Below are positions 24,648-31,843 of a DNA stretch of 33,171 bases, one piece after another. A program made the position numbers and the translations under genes. Position 1 is the stretch's first letter; the number at the start of each line of letters is the position of its first letter. The stretch is from Armatimonadota bacterium. GTDB taxonomy: Bacteria > Armatimonadota > Chthonomonadetes > Chthonomonadales > JAMCWF01. The stretch lies in NCBI GenBank assembly GCA_023481295.1, contig JAMCWF010000039.1, positions 1-33,171 on the forward strand, in the 5' to 3' direction. A model generated the notes under the pieces. The model had not been told where the DNA came from. It did no database searches and saw only the letters and a program-made list of their open reading frames with translations.

Positions 24648-25358
24648 TTACGTTACCGGTGGCGCGATATAGTTCGGGCGAAGGGCGTGCAGGTTATCGG
24701 TGCGGCCCTCCTCAAAGCGCCTTACCGCCGCCATCGCCAATTTCTCGACCGGCGGCTCCCCGCCCTCCCACTGCACCAACATATCCATTTCATGCTGACC
24801 GCGCAACTCGCCAAGGGGCGGCCAGCCGTTGCCCAGCAGCACAATCGGCCCCATCGTGAAATCGGTCTTTCGATTGGACATCATTGGGTTCCCAGCCTGC
24901 AACAGGGCCGTCAGCGCCTCCTCGTCGCGCGCCAGTTTCGCCTCGCCGGCCGGCGTTATCTCGGCACCATCCACCCGGTACTGTTGAAAATAGACCCAGC
25001 CCCTCTTCGCTCGAATCGAGCAAAATATTTTTGCGCCGGGCGCTAAACTTATCCCCTGGATAAGCGCATCGAAGCTCAAAATACCCACCACCGGCACCTT
25101 CAAGGCGAAGGCGAGCGTTTTGGCCGTCATCACCCCAATCCGTAGTCCGGTGAACGATCCCGGCCCCACATCCACCGCGATTCCATCAATATCGCTTTTG
25201 TTCAGCTCAGCCACCCGCAAAAGACGGTCTATCTCATCCAATAGCCGCTCGCTGAGGTGCATTCGGTGGAGGAAGCTGGATGCGCGAATCACTTGACCCT
25301 CTTCAACCAGCGCCGCACCGCAAAGGAAGCCGCTCGTCTCAATCGCCAGCAGCCTCAT
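24648..25358 (-). CDS. tsaB: tRNA threonylcarbamoyladenosine biosynthesis protein TsaB
   Basis: A 236-residue member of the TsaB/YeaZ group. The N-terminus MRLLAIETSGFLCGAALVEE and the family motif AVDVGPGSFTGLRIGVMTAKTLA are clear; LSFDALIQG follows. TsaB is the non-catalytic ASKHA-fold partner that joins TsaD and TsaE to make t6A in tRNA. I start at ATG 25358 since it forms an ATGA overlap with the stop of tsaE; the ORF's earlier ATG (25376) would sit inside tsaE. It is the last gene of a six-gene minus-strand operon. TsaD and TsaC are not in this window. Confidence 0.94.
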   Translation of the reverse strand: MRLLAIETSGFLCGAALVEEGQVIRASSFLHRMHLSERLLDEIDRLLRVAELNKSDIDGIAVDVGPGSFTGLRIGVMTAKTLAFALKVPVVGILSFDALIQGISLAPGAKIFCSIRAKRGWVYFQQYRVDGAEITPAGEAKLARDEEALTALLQAGNPMMSNRKTDFTMGPIVLLGNGWPPLGELRGQHEMDMLVQWEGGEPPVEKLAMAAVRRFEEGRTDNLHALRPNYIAPPVT

Positions 25359-25873
25359 TTCTCCCCATCCACCCACGAAATCCAGCGCGGCTCCAGCGGC
25401 TGCGGCAGGAAGAGCTGAAATTGACGCTTATGCTCCGAGACCACCTGCAGGTAAAGCCAAATGGTGCGCTCCGGCAGCATATCGAGGACGTGGTCAGCCC
25501 ATTCAACCAGCGTGATACCGTCCGTCTCGAAGTAATCATCCAACGCAGCCGAGCTTGCCATATCCCGGGTTTCCAGCCGGTAGGCATCCAAGTGATAGAC
25601 AGGCACCCGCCCGGTGTAGTGGTGCGCGATGACGAAGGTCGGACTGTAAATCGACTCGCCGACGCCCAGCGCGCGGCCGATGGATTGGATGAGGGTGGTT
25701 TTGCCGGAGCCCAGTTCACCCACCAGGCCGACCACATCGCCCGGCGTAAGAGCGGCGGCCAATTGTCGGCCGAAGCGATCGGTCTCTGCCAGCGAGCGGA
25801 TAGTATTGGTCAGCTCCAACCATTCCGGTGGGTTATGCCATTTTGCAACCGGTTTAAACGGCTGGCCGATCAA
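25355..25873 (-). CDS. tsaE: tRNA threonylcarbamoyladenosine biosynthesis ATPase TsaE
   Basis: A 172-residue TsaE/YjeE protein. The P-loop GELGSGKTT is at 52-60, followed by SPTFVIAHHY and VYHLDAYRL (the family's LDxYR switch), and VEWADH near 118. It hydrolyses ATP to reset the TsaBD complex. The start is a TTG one base after the stop of the upstream glycosyltransferase, with AGGA about eight bases before; no internal ATG would fit. The N-terminal 18 residues are longer than in many relatives. It overlaps tsaB by four bases. Finding tsaE and tsaB behind membrane glycosyltransferases is unusual but the coupling looks real. Confidence 0.94.
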   Translation of the reverse strand: MIGQPFKPVAKWHNPPEWLELTNTIRSLAETDRFGRQLAAALTPGDVVGLVGELGSGKTTLIQSIGRALGVGESIYSPTFVIAHHYTGRVPVYHLDAYRLETRDMASSAALDDYFETDGITLVEWADHVLDMLPERTIWLYLQVVSEHKRQFQLFLPQPLEPRWISWVDGEK

Positions 25874-25874
25874 A

Positions 25875-27221
25875 TCAGTGTCCTTTCAAAAGAGCGGCTG
25901 CCGGCGCTGCGTAGCTTAAAATAAATACCAGCGAGACGAGCGCTAAAATTCCAACCACCCCGCCGCAAAGCAGCTCCCGGTAACGGTCGCCGGCTGCCTG
26001 CCTCCATCCGACCATCAACAAAAGCGAGATGGGCAGTATGGCTGGATATAGGTAACGGCCCTGCGCTTGAAAGTAGACCGCCACGAACGCAATAAAAGAT
26101 AACATCACCAGTGCCAATCCCCAAGCGAGCAGATGAATCACCGAGATCTCTTCCGTGCTCATCAAACGGTTTCGCCGAAAGTGGGCGATCACCAGTCCGA
26201 TCATCGAGATAACAATCAGCCCCAGCATTAGGCCGTAAAAGGGGGCCGGCAAAAAGGTAGGCAGGCCCACATCGGCCGGGCCTTTGTGACCGTTGATGCC
26301 GGGAACCCCATAGGCGGCGAAAAAGCTGCGGAAGGTCCAATCGGCCACCCAGCCGATATACCCCGGCCAACCTAACGGCTCGCCGCCGACTGACGGAATC
26401 AGGTTACCCGAATCGTGATCCACCGCGATGGGGCGCGCGATCATGGCCTCCGCCTTTGCGGTGCCGGCGAATTGCTGGGCGAACCGCTGCGTCGGTATGG
26501 GCGCTCCGTAAACCAACTGGCAATGCAGCCACCATGGCAATGCGATCAATATCGATAGGGCGGCAACCCCGGCCCACGTTTTTATGGGTAACCGCATTTG
26601 AGGCCGGCGGCGCCAACTGAGGTAGATGGCGATCGCCCCGATCGGATAGAGCAGCAGGCCGGTCGCCTTCACCCATTCGGCCAGGCCGATGAGCGCGCCC
26701 AGCGTAAAAGCGGTTCGCCGATCGAAACCCTGAACGATCCCAACCGCCGCCAGATAGAAGACGGCGGTGAATATCAGCTCGTTCAAGCTGTCGTTATTGA
26801 CGGCGGAGTTGATCGCGATGTGCATAGGGATGACGGCCGTCAACGCGGCGGCCCAGATGCCAATTTTCGGGTCAAAGGGTAAAGCTTTCCGGCCGGTCAA
26901 TGCAATGAGTAGGATGGTGCCCATTCCAGCCAAAATGGAGATCACCCGGCACCATGAGGGGCGTACCACATAGGGCAGAACACAGAGCAAGTAGTAGAGC
27001 GGCGGCTGATGAGCCTCGTAGCCGGCATGTTTGGAGCGACCCAGCACCGGCAGCGAATGACGGGTGACAAGGAAGTGTACATACTGGAGGTGGGCGCCTT
27101 CATCCGGCGTGTTGGCGAAGCCGTTCTTTCCCAAGGGGGTGAGATGAGAATAGAGCATCGAAAGCGCCAGGTCGGTGGCGAGTATTGCCGCCAGGCTGAG
27201 CCAAAAATTGCGCGCCTTCAT
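25875..27221 (-). CDS. GT-C membrane glycosyltransferase (GT39/ArnT-like), 448 aa
   Basis: An integral membrane protein with about ten hydrophobic segments. The family motif is the loop after helix 1: ANTPDEGAHLQYVHFLV with the acidic DE typical of GT-C enzymes, then YEAHQPPLYYLL. Such enzymes use polyprenyl-phosphate sugar donors on the outer face of the inner membrane. I start at ATG 27221 (MKARNFWLSLAAI): it gives an ATGA overlap with the upstream gene and has GGAGAG just before it, whereas the longer frame starting at 27419 is inside that gene and lacks a signal-like N-terminus. It overlaps the upstream GT-C gene by four bases and is three positions from tsaE's start. Acceptor is unknown. 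Confidence 0.85.
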   Translation of the reverse strand: MKARNFWLSLAAILATDLALSMLYSHLTPLGKNGFANTPDEGAHLQYVHFLVTRHSLPVLGRSKHAGYEAHQPPLYYLLCVLPYVVRPSWCRVISILAGMGTILLIALTGRKALPFDPKIGIWAAALTAVIPMHIAINSAVNNDSLNELIFTAVFYLAAVGIVQGFDRRTAFTLGALIGLAEWVKATGLLLYPIGAIAIYLSWRRRPQMRLPIKTWAGVAALSILIALPWWLHCQLVYGAPIPTQRFAQQFAGTAKAEAMIARPIAVDHDSGNLIPSVGGEPLGWPGYIGWVADWTFRSFFAAYGVPGINGHKGPADVGLPTFLPAPFYGLMLGLIVISMIGLVIAHFRRNRLMSTEEISVIHLLAWGLALVMLSFIAFVAVYFQAQGRYLYPAILPISLLLMVGWRQAAGDRYRELLCGGVVGILALVSLVFILSYAAPAAALLKGH

Positions 27222-29197
27222 CGTGCTCTCCGCTGAACGAACTGCAGAACCACTGAGCCGTGGGCCGCGAAGCGGGGTATCAGATAACCACGTTGTATGC
27301 AATCCGCCAGCCGCCGTCTCCAAATAGGTAGGTTTCGCTGATAGGGGTTGTACCAGCGGTAGATGGCTGCCATGGCGGCTTGCGGATCGGCCACTGCTGC
27401 CTGTAATCGGGCGAGCCATTTTTTGGGCTTCCCTGGCGGCAGCGGCGCAAATCGCAAATTAATCAGCGCGTACCGGAAGCCGTGGGTCCAAAACCACTGC
27501 TCCAACTCATGGCCGTCCGCCATGGTGGAGTACGGAATGTAGAGAGAATGCTCGCTGTTCCCCCAAATATAGGGGCGGTTGAGATAAAACCCGCGCGTAT
27601 CCTCATAGATGACCACTCCGCCGGTGGCTGGGTCATGGTGATTGAGCCACTCGATCGCTTCGTAGTCATCGAGGTGAGATCGCAGGAAGGCGTGGCGGGC
27701 ACGGCTAGACCATGCCTCGGCCGAGCGGTTGAGGTCGTTTCTCCCGAAGTAAGCCAGCGTGATGCCGCTCTGGATCAGAATTGCGATCATCGCGACGATA
27801 AATGGTGTTTTACCGAACCGGTGCAGATGAGTCGTTGCCACCCCGCCTGCCACCGACATCAACGGGATGATCGGGATGATGTAGCGCACGTACTGCATGG
27901 AGAAGAACCAGGCCATGTACCAGACCCCGACGATCACCAGCAAGCGTCGAATGGTGCTGGATTCGGTGCCGGTGAAAATCAAGACGGCGGGCAGCGCCAG
28001 AAAGATGAACCCGGCATGGTTGAAGATACCGGGGTCCAGCTTGTTGTAAAACAGTTCCGGCTGGCTGATGAGATACCAGGGAACCAGCAAGAGGTTCGCC
28101 AGGGTCAGGCCCGGCTGGGCGAGTGGATGGACCAGCCCGAAGCTGCGCTGCTCACCCGAATAGGCAACCGACATCTGGTGATCCCAATATTTCCCGCCCA
28201 GTATATCCCAAAACCAGGGGTAGATCGGGTTGCCTGTCAAGAGATAGGATTTAATGTAGTAGGGCGATCCCACCGCCGCCAAAATCCCGATGCCGATCAA
28301 CAAAGCCTTGAGCGGCGGCTTTTTCCAGAGCAGGGCGATGCCGACGATGCCGAGCGGAATCAGGGCCAGCGCCTTAACCGACAACCCAAAGCCCAGCATG
28401 GCGGCAATCAGCCAGAGCCGGCCTGGCTGCTGCTCTTCGGCCCAATCCAGATAGGCGAAAACGGATAGGGCGCAGTAAAGAGAAAGCGCCAGCTCGATAT
28501 AGGCGATACCGGCTTCCCAGATCACGATCGGCGCCGAAGCAAAGCTGATTGCGGCCACCCACGCCGCCCTGGATGAGAAGCGTCGGCGGGCAAATCCGTA
28601 GGTGCCCAGCAGGGTGAGGAAGCCGAAGAGGTAATGGATCATATCGGCCAGCGTGGTGCCGGAGAGGGCCAGCCCCGAGCCGAGGAGCATCTCGGTTAAA
28701 AAAGGAAAGTCGGAATGGGAGTCGTAGCGTAAGAAGATGACCCGGTGATGAGCGAGATAGACCTTCGGCGCGGCGAGATGGTAGGAAAGGGCATCCCACT
28801 CATGGGCGGCCGGCGGAAGGTAGCAGGCGAAGAGGGCCAGCCCGCCCAGCAGGATCAAAATGGGAAGCGCCCAGATCCGATCCTTATCGGTCGGTTTAGT
28901 AGCGGTGCTTTGAGCGTTCCTCTTCTTTGATTGCAATGCCTCGCGAATCAACTTGAGCAGGGCCGGTAGCCCTAGCACCAGCAGAAACGCCCACCAGATC
29001 GCAATCGGGAGAAAGCGGTAGTAGCCCAACAGCCCGATCACCAAAACGCCGTGGCTGCCAATTCCCAACCCGATCGCACCCGCGTAAGCGATCCGCTCAG
29101 GCGTGGAGATTTTCTCGATCCGAAACCACCTCAGAACGTGCAGCCCGATGCCGGACGATGCACCGAAAATGGCGAGGGTCCAGAGCAGTGGAATCAC
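27218..29197 (-). CDS. GT-C membrane glycosyltransferase-like protein, 659 aa
   Basis: A large integral membrane protein with ten or more helices and a C-terminal soluble region of about 160 residues. It carries an acidic site in the first large loop (PPAAHEWDALSYHLAAPKVY), in the manner of GT39/PMT-like and DUF1420-like transferases. I start at GTG 29197, which makes a GTGA overlap with the stop of the metallophosphatase gene; the ATG at 29272 would give a 79-base overlap. The last part (DYEAIEWLNHHDPATGGVVI) is outside the membrane and may bind substrate. Together with the next gene it suggests a two-step or paired lipid-linked glycosylation. Function beyond that is unknown. Confidence 0.8.
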   Translation of the reverse strand: MIPLLWTLAIFGASSGIGLHVLRWFRIEKISTPERIAYAGAIGLGIGSHGVLVIGLLGYYRFLPIAIWWAFLLVLGLPALLKLIREALQSKKRNAQSTATKPTDKDRIWALPILILLGGLALFACYLPPAAHEWDALSYHLAAPKVYLAHHRVIFLRYDSHSDFPFLTEMLLGSGLALSGTTLADMIHYLFGFLTLLGTYGFARRRFSSRAAWVAAISFASAPIVIWEAGIAYIELALSLYCALSVFAYLDWAEEQQPGRLWLIAAMLGFGLSVKALALIPLGIVGIALLWKKPPLKALLIGIGILAAVGSPYYIKSYLLTGNPIYPWFWDILGGKYWDHQMSVAYSGEQRSFGLVHPLAQPGLTLANLLLVPWYLISQPELFYNKLDPGIFNHAGFIFLALPAVLIFTGTESSTIRRLLVIVGVWYMAWFFSMQYVRYIIPIIPLMSVAGGVATTHLHRFGKTPFIVAMIAILIQSGITLAYFGRNDLNRSAEAWSSRARHAFLRSHLDDYEAIEWLNHHDPATGGVVIYEDTRGFYLNRPYIWGNSEHSLYIPYSTMADGHELEQWFWTHGFRYALINLRFAPLPPGKPKKWLARLQAAVADPQAAMAAIYRWYNPYQRNLPIWRRRLADCIQRGYLIPRFAAHGSVVLQFVQRRAR

Positions 29198-29931
29198 AGC
29201 GGCAGCAACCGCGCGTTGAGTTGAGGTTGGCGATTCGTCGGGTTGAAGCGGCAGCTTACCTCGCCCAGCCATTTCGCGTACCAGCCGGCTTGGACGATCA
29301 GGGTGCGATCAACCCACTCTCCCTCCGGCAGCGCCGTGTGAGTGTGCCCGCCGATAATGAGATCAATGCCGGGCAATTTACGCGCGAGATCGCGGTCGCG
29401 GGCCGATCCCAGATGGGAGAGCAATATGACGAGGTCGGGACGTGGATCGAGGGTTTCAAGTATTCGGGAGGCGGTCGATTCGGGATCTTCGAACAGGTAC
29501 GAGGAGAAGTGGCGGGAGGCCATCCGCACGGTGATCATGGGCACGGTCAACCCGAAAACAAAAACATCCCGCCCATCGAATGAAAAACGGATCGAAGGTT
29601 TCACCGGCAGTGGCTGGGATTGGGTGGGCTTAAGGTTGGCGCAGAGTACCGGAAAGTGGGCGTCTTTGATTTTCGCAACGAATCCATTGGTTGTGAAGTG
29701 AAACTCACGATTGCCGATCACCATCGCATCGTAGCCGACGTCATTCAGCCGCTGGAGGATCGGCTCGCCGTCTCGATGGTAGGTGATGTTACCGGCTGAG
29801 ATGGCATCTCCCGCATCGAACAAAAGGGAGAAACCCGGAATCGAGGCTCGATGCTGCTTAATTTTCGCTGCCTGTACATCAGTTAGGTGGTTGTGCAGGT
29901 CATTGGTGTGGAGAATGGTCAAATCGGCCAT
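29194..29931 (-). CDS. 5'-nucleotidase/UshA-like metallophosphatase, cytoplasmic
   Basis: A 245-residue calcineurin-like phosphoesterase of the UshA/5'-nucleotidase type. Metal-binding motifs are in order: HTNDLHNH (8-15), LFDAGD (37-42), IGNREFHF, LLSHLG and GGHTHT. The N-terminus MADLTILHTNDLHNH is the family's catalytic-domain start without a signal peptide, and the C-terminal substrate-binding domain of UshA is absent. It is probably a soluble cytoplasmic two-metal phosphatase of unknown substrate. Its ATG shares one base with the stop of the zinc-ribbon gene, and its TGA forms the GTGA overlap with the next gene, so the whole operon is translationally coupled. Confidence 0.88.
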   Translation of the reverse strand: MADLTILHTNDLHNHLTDVQAAKIKQHRASIPGFSLLFDAGDAISAGNITYHRDGEPILQRLNDVGYDAMVIGNREFHFTTNGFVAKIKDAHFPVLCANLKPTQSQPLPVKPSIRFSFDGRDVFVFGLTVPMITVRMASRHFSSYLFEDPESTASRILETLDPRPDLVILLSHLGSARDRDLARKLPGIDLIIGGHTHTALPEGEWVDRTLIVQAGWYAKWLGEVSCRFNPTNRQPQLNARLLPL

Positions 29932-30308
29932 CAGGCTTCAGTGTGCTTGTTTCTCCACGGAAATAGCCATCTAAAGAGTCGGGATTCGGTTTCTTCATCG
30001 GTTTCAGTCTTCAGTGGTCGTGTGCCGTCAACTGCGATCGCTTTTTCCAATGCCGCTTTCACGTCGTTATCGGTCGGCGGTTGAGATGATGAAGGCTCAT
30101 CCACGCTATGCTCAAGCGCAAAGGACATCGGTAGAGTGCGCCCGCATCGCCAACATTCACGACGATGGGCTAAATTGGGCGCCGCGCAGTGCGGGCACAG
30201 ATCGGTTTTTGCATACGGAGGCATGCCCATCCCTCGCTTCCTCACGAAACCCGTTACTAACTCCTCTGAACCAGCTTTTAAGGCGGGTCGTTGGTCAAGC
30301 GCGAGCAA
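29931..30308 (-). CDS. zinc-ribbon protein of unknown function (125 aa)
   Basis: A small protein with one clear motif, a four-cysteine zinc ribbon CPHC-x11-CWRC around residues 38-56, and a C-terminal end with an aromatic stretch (LFRWLFPWRNK). The middle is acidic and probably disordered. No enzyme family is recognised. The TTG start at 30308 has GGAGGAG about ten bases before; ATG 30230 or 30224, starting MPPYAKTDLC, are alternatives. It is the first gene of the six-gene operon, behind a good promoter, and its stop shares one base with the next ATG. As a leading zinc-ribbon protein it could be a sensor or scaffold for the glycan/t6A operon; this is speculation. Confidence 0.65.
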   Translation of the reverse strand: MLALDQRPALKAGSEELVTGFVRKRGMGMPPYAKTDLCPHCAAPNLAHRRECWRCGRTLPMSFALEHSVDEPSSSQPPTDNDVKAALEKAIAVDGTRPLKTETDEETESRLFRWLFPWRNKHTEA

Positions 30309-30455
30309 TTCCCGCTCTCCTCCGACTTCAGATCGTTAAAAAGCACGGTTTGCTCACCGGCCACATCGGAAAGTTGCTTTATGGGTATATAGGTATGAAT
30401 TAGACGCCGGGCAACCGGGAAAAGTTCTCAACCAAAACAACTTTCTTTTTCCATA

Positions 30456-30484
30456 TAATACCACAAAATTATAAAAATTGCAAC
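30456..30484 (-). promoter_or_regulatory. promoter of the six-gene minus-strand operon
   Basis: On the minus strand: TTGCAA (30479-30484), 17-bp spacer, TATTAT (30456-30461), in an AT-rich stretch. The mRNA would start near 30449, with about 140 nt before the TTG at 30308. Confidence 0.6.
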
Positions 30485-30504
30485 CTCTAAGATTTCAGTC
30501 CGGC

Positions 30505-30560
30505 TGGGATTGTTCTCGATTGCACAATCCACCCCACCCTGACCCTCCCGCTTATAGGGT
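30505..30560 (+). repeat. repeat family A, copy 5
   Basis: CTGGGATTGTTCTCGATTGCA followed by a C-rich tract and CCCTCCCGC/TATAGGGTGAG pairing, a diverged copy of family A. Confidence 0.5.
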
Positions 30561-30659
30561 GAGCGAGACAAGATTATCGGCGCGTGTATCCATTCCCCTA
30601 GGAGTGGGAAGCATAGTTAGAGTCGGCTTTGCTATTCAGTGTCCACCGCCGACGCCCTA

Positions 30660-30809
30660 AGAGGTTGTTGAAAAAAGGTGTCTCTTTGTCATTGCGAGCG
30701 GTTTTATCGCGATGCAATCTCGTTTTCGGTGAGGGAAGTGAGATCGCCACGTCGCTGCGCTCCTCGCGATGACGCTAAAAAGAGTTTTTCAACAACCACC
30801 TAAATCATA
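30660..30809 (+). repeat. repeat family D, copy 1 (MITE-like)
   Basis: About 150 bp with terminal inverted repeats (GGTTGTTGAAAAA at left, TTTTTCAACAACC at right) around a TCATTGCGAG/CTCGCGATGAC palindrome. It is nearly identical to the copy at 31497-31649, only a few bases differing, and in the same orientation. No transposase is encoded. Confidence 0.8.
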
Positions 30810-30810
30810 T

Positions 30811-30927
30811 TATTAATCCGGCGATTAAATACCGTCATGCCGGACTTGATCCGGCATCCGGAACTTTCTGGTTTCCCGCTTTCGCGGGAATGACTAATTC
30901 GGGATATTTATTTGCCGGGTTAATATT
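30811..30927 (+). repeat. repeat family B, copy 3
   Basis: Begins ATTAATCCGGCGATTAAAT and ends GATATTTATTTGCCGGGTTA, so its ends are imperfect inverted repeats of about 20 bp. Inside are CCGGACTTGATCCGG and TTCCCGC/GCGGGAATGAC. It starts one base after repeat D copy 1 and ends five bases before the glnB stop codon. Confidence 0.75.
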
Positions 30928-30932
30928 AATGA

Positions 30933-31316
<384 letters not shown>

Positions 31317-31387
31317 CTAAGTACGGATAAAATACGGCCGATTGCACTCCCGTATAGACATACTGCCATCGAGCGCGGAACCACTTC

Positions 31388-31416
31388 ATTATATGCAAGA
31401 CGATCACGCTTGTCAA
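31388..31416 (-). promoter_or_regulatory. perfect consensus sigma70 promoter of glnB
   Basis: On the minus strand TTGACA (31411-31416), 17-bp spacer, TATAAT (31388-31393): 12 of 12 consensus bases. Transcription would begin near 31381, leaving a 107-nt leader before the ATG at 31274. Confidence 0.85.
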
Positions 31417-31423
31417 TGTGCAG

Positions 31424-31439
31424 CTCATACCGGTATGAG
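31424..31439. promoter_or_regulatory. 16-bp perfect palindrome upstream of the glnB promoter
   Basis: CTCATACCGGTATGAG is a perfect dyad starting seven bases upstream of the -35, centred near -51 relative to the likely start. It fits a dimeric regulator site; whether it activates or represses cannot be seen. Confidence 0.6.
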
Positions 31440-31446
31440 TTCAGTT

Positions 31447-31501
31447 CTGCGGGAATCATTCTTGATTACACAACCCACCTCCACCCTCCTCCTCATAGAG
31501 G
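31447..31501 (+). repeat. repeat family A, copy 6
   Basis: CTGCGGGAATCATTCTTGATT, then ACACAACCCACC and CCCTCC/GAGGG pairing, closely like copy 1 at 11981. Repeat D copy 2 begins inside its right end, suggesting insertion next to the hairpin. Confidence 0.65.
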
Positions 31502-31649
31502 GATGTTGAAAAAAAGGTGTCTCTTTGTCATTGCGAGCGGTTTTATCGCGATGCAATCTCGTTTTCGGTGTGGGAAGTGAGATCGCCACGTCGCTGCGCT
31601 CCTCGCGATGACGCTAAAAAGAGTTTTTCAACAACCACCTAAATCATAC
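31497..31649 (+). repeat. repeat family D, copy 2 (MITE-like)
   Basis: Same element as at 30660-30809, with one base change in the GTGAGGGAAG segment, one extra A and a slightly altered left tip (GGATGTTG for GGTTGTTG). The right end ACAACCACCTAAATCATA is identical, so the shared unit extends past the inverted repeat. Confidence 0.8.
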
Positions 31650-31757
31650 AAGGTGAGGATGGGTGTGAAATCCAGCTCCCATAAAACTTCCCGTAAAACT
31701 GGACGGTTACTTCGTACACCTACGGATGAGAAATTTCACAAAAAGCGATGGGCGCCT

Positions 31758-31786
31758 TTGCTAAACCCTGTCGGGGCTGGTAAACT
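31758..31786 (+). promoter_or_regulatory. candidate promoter of the GH20-like gene
   Basis: TTGCTA (31758-31763), 17-bp spacer, TAAACT (31781-31786), each matching consensus at four positions. A start near 31793 leaves about 50 nt of leader with GGGAGG. An 8-bp inverted repeat TGTGAAAT/ATTTCACA (31664-31671, 31733-31740) lies upstream and could be an operator. Confidence 0.4.
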
Positions 31787-31843
31787 GTTCAAAGTGATCG
31801 CATGCTCGATTCAATCAAGACACCCAAGAAGGGAGGCCGGCTC

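Noticed and set aside
27482-28468. 328-codon plus-strand frame
   Set aside because: It lies wholly antisense to the GT-C gene, is rich in Gln/Asp/His/Arg typical of a shadow frame, and has no ribosome-binding site.
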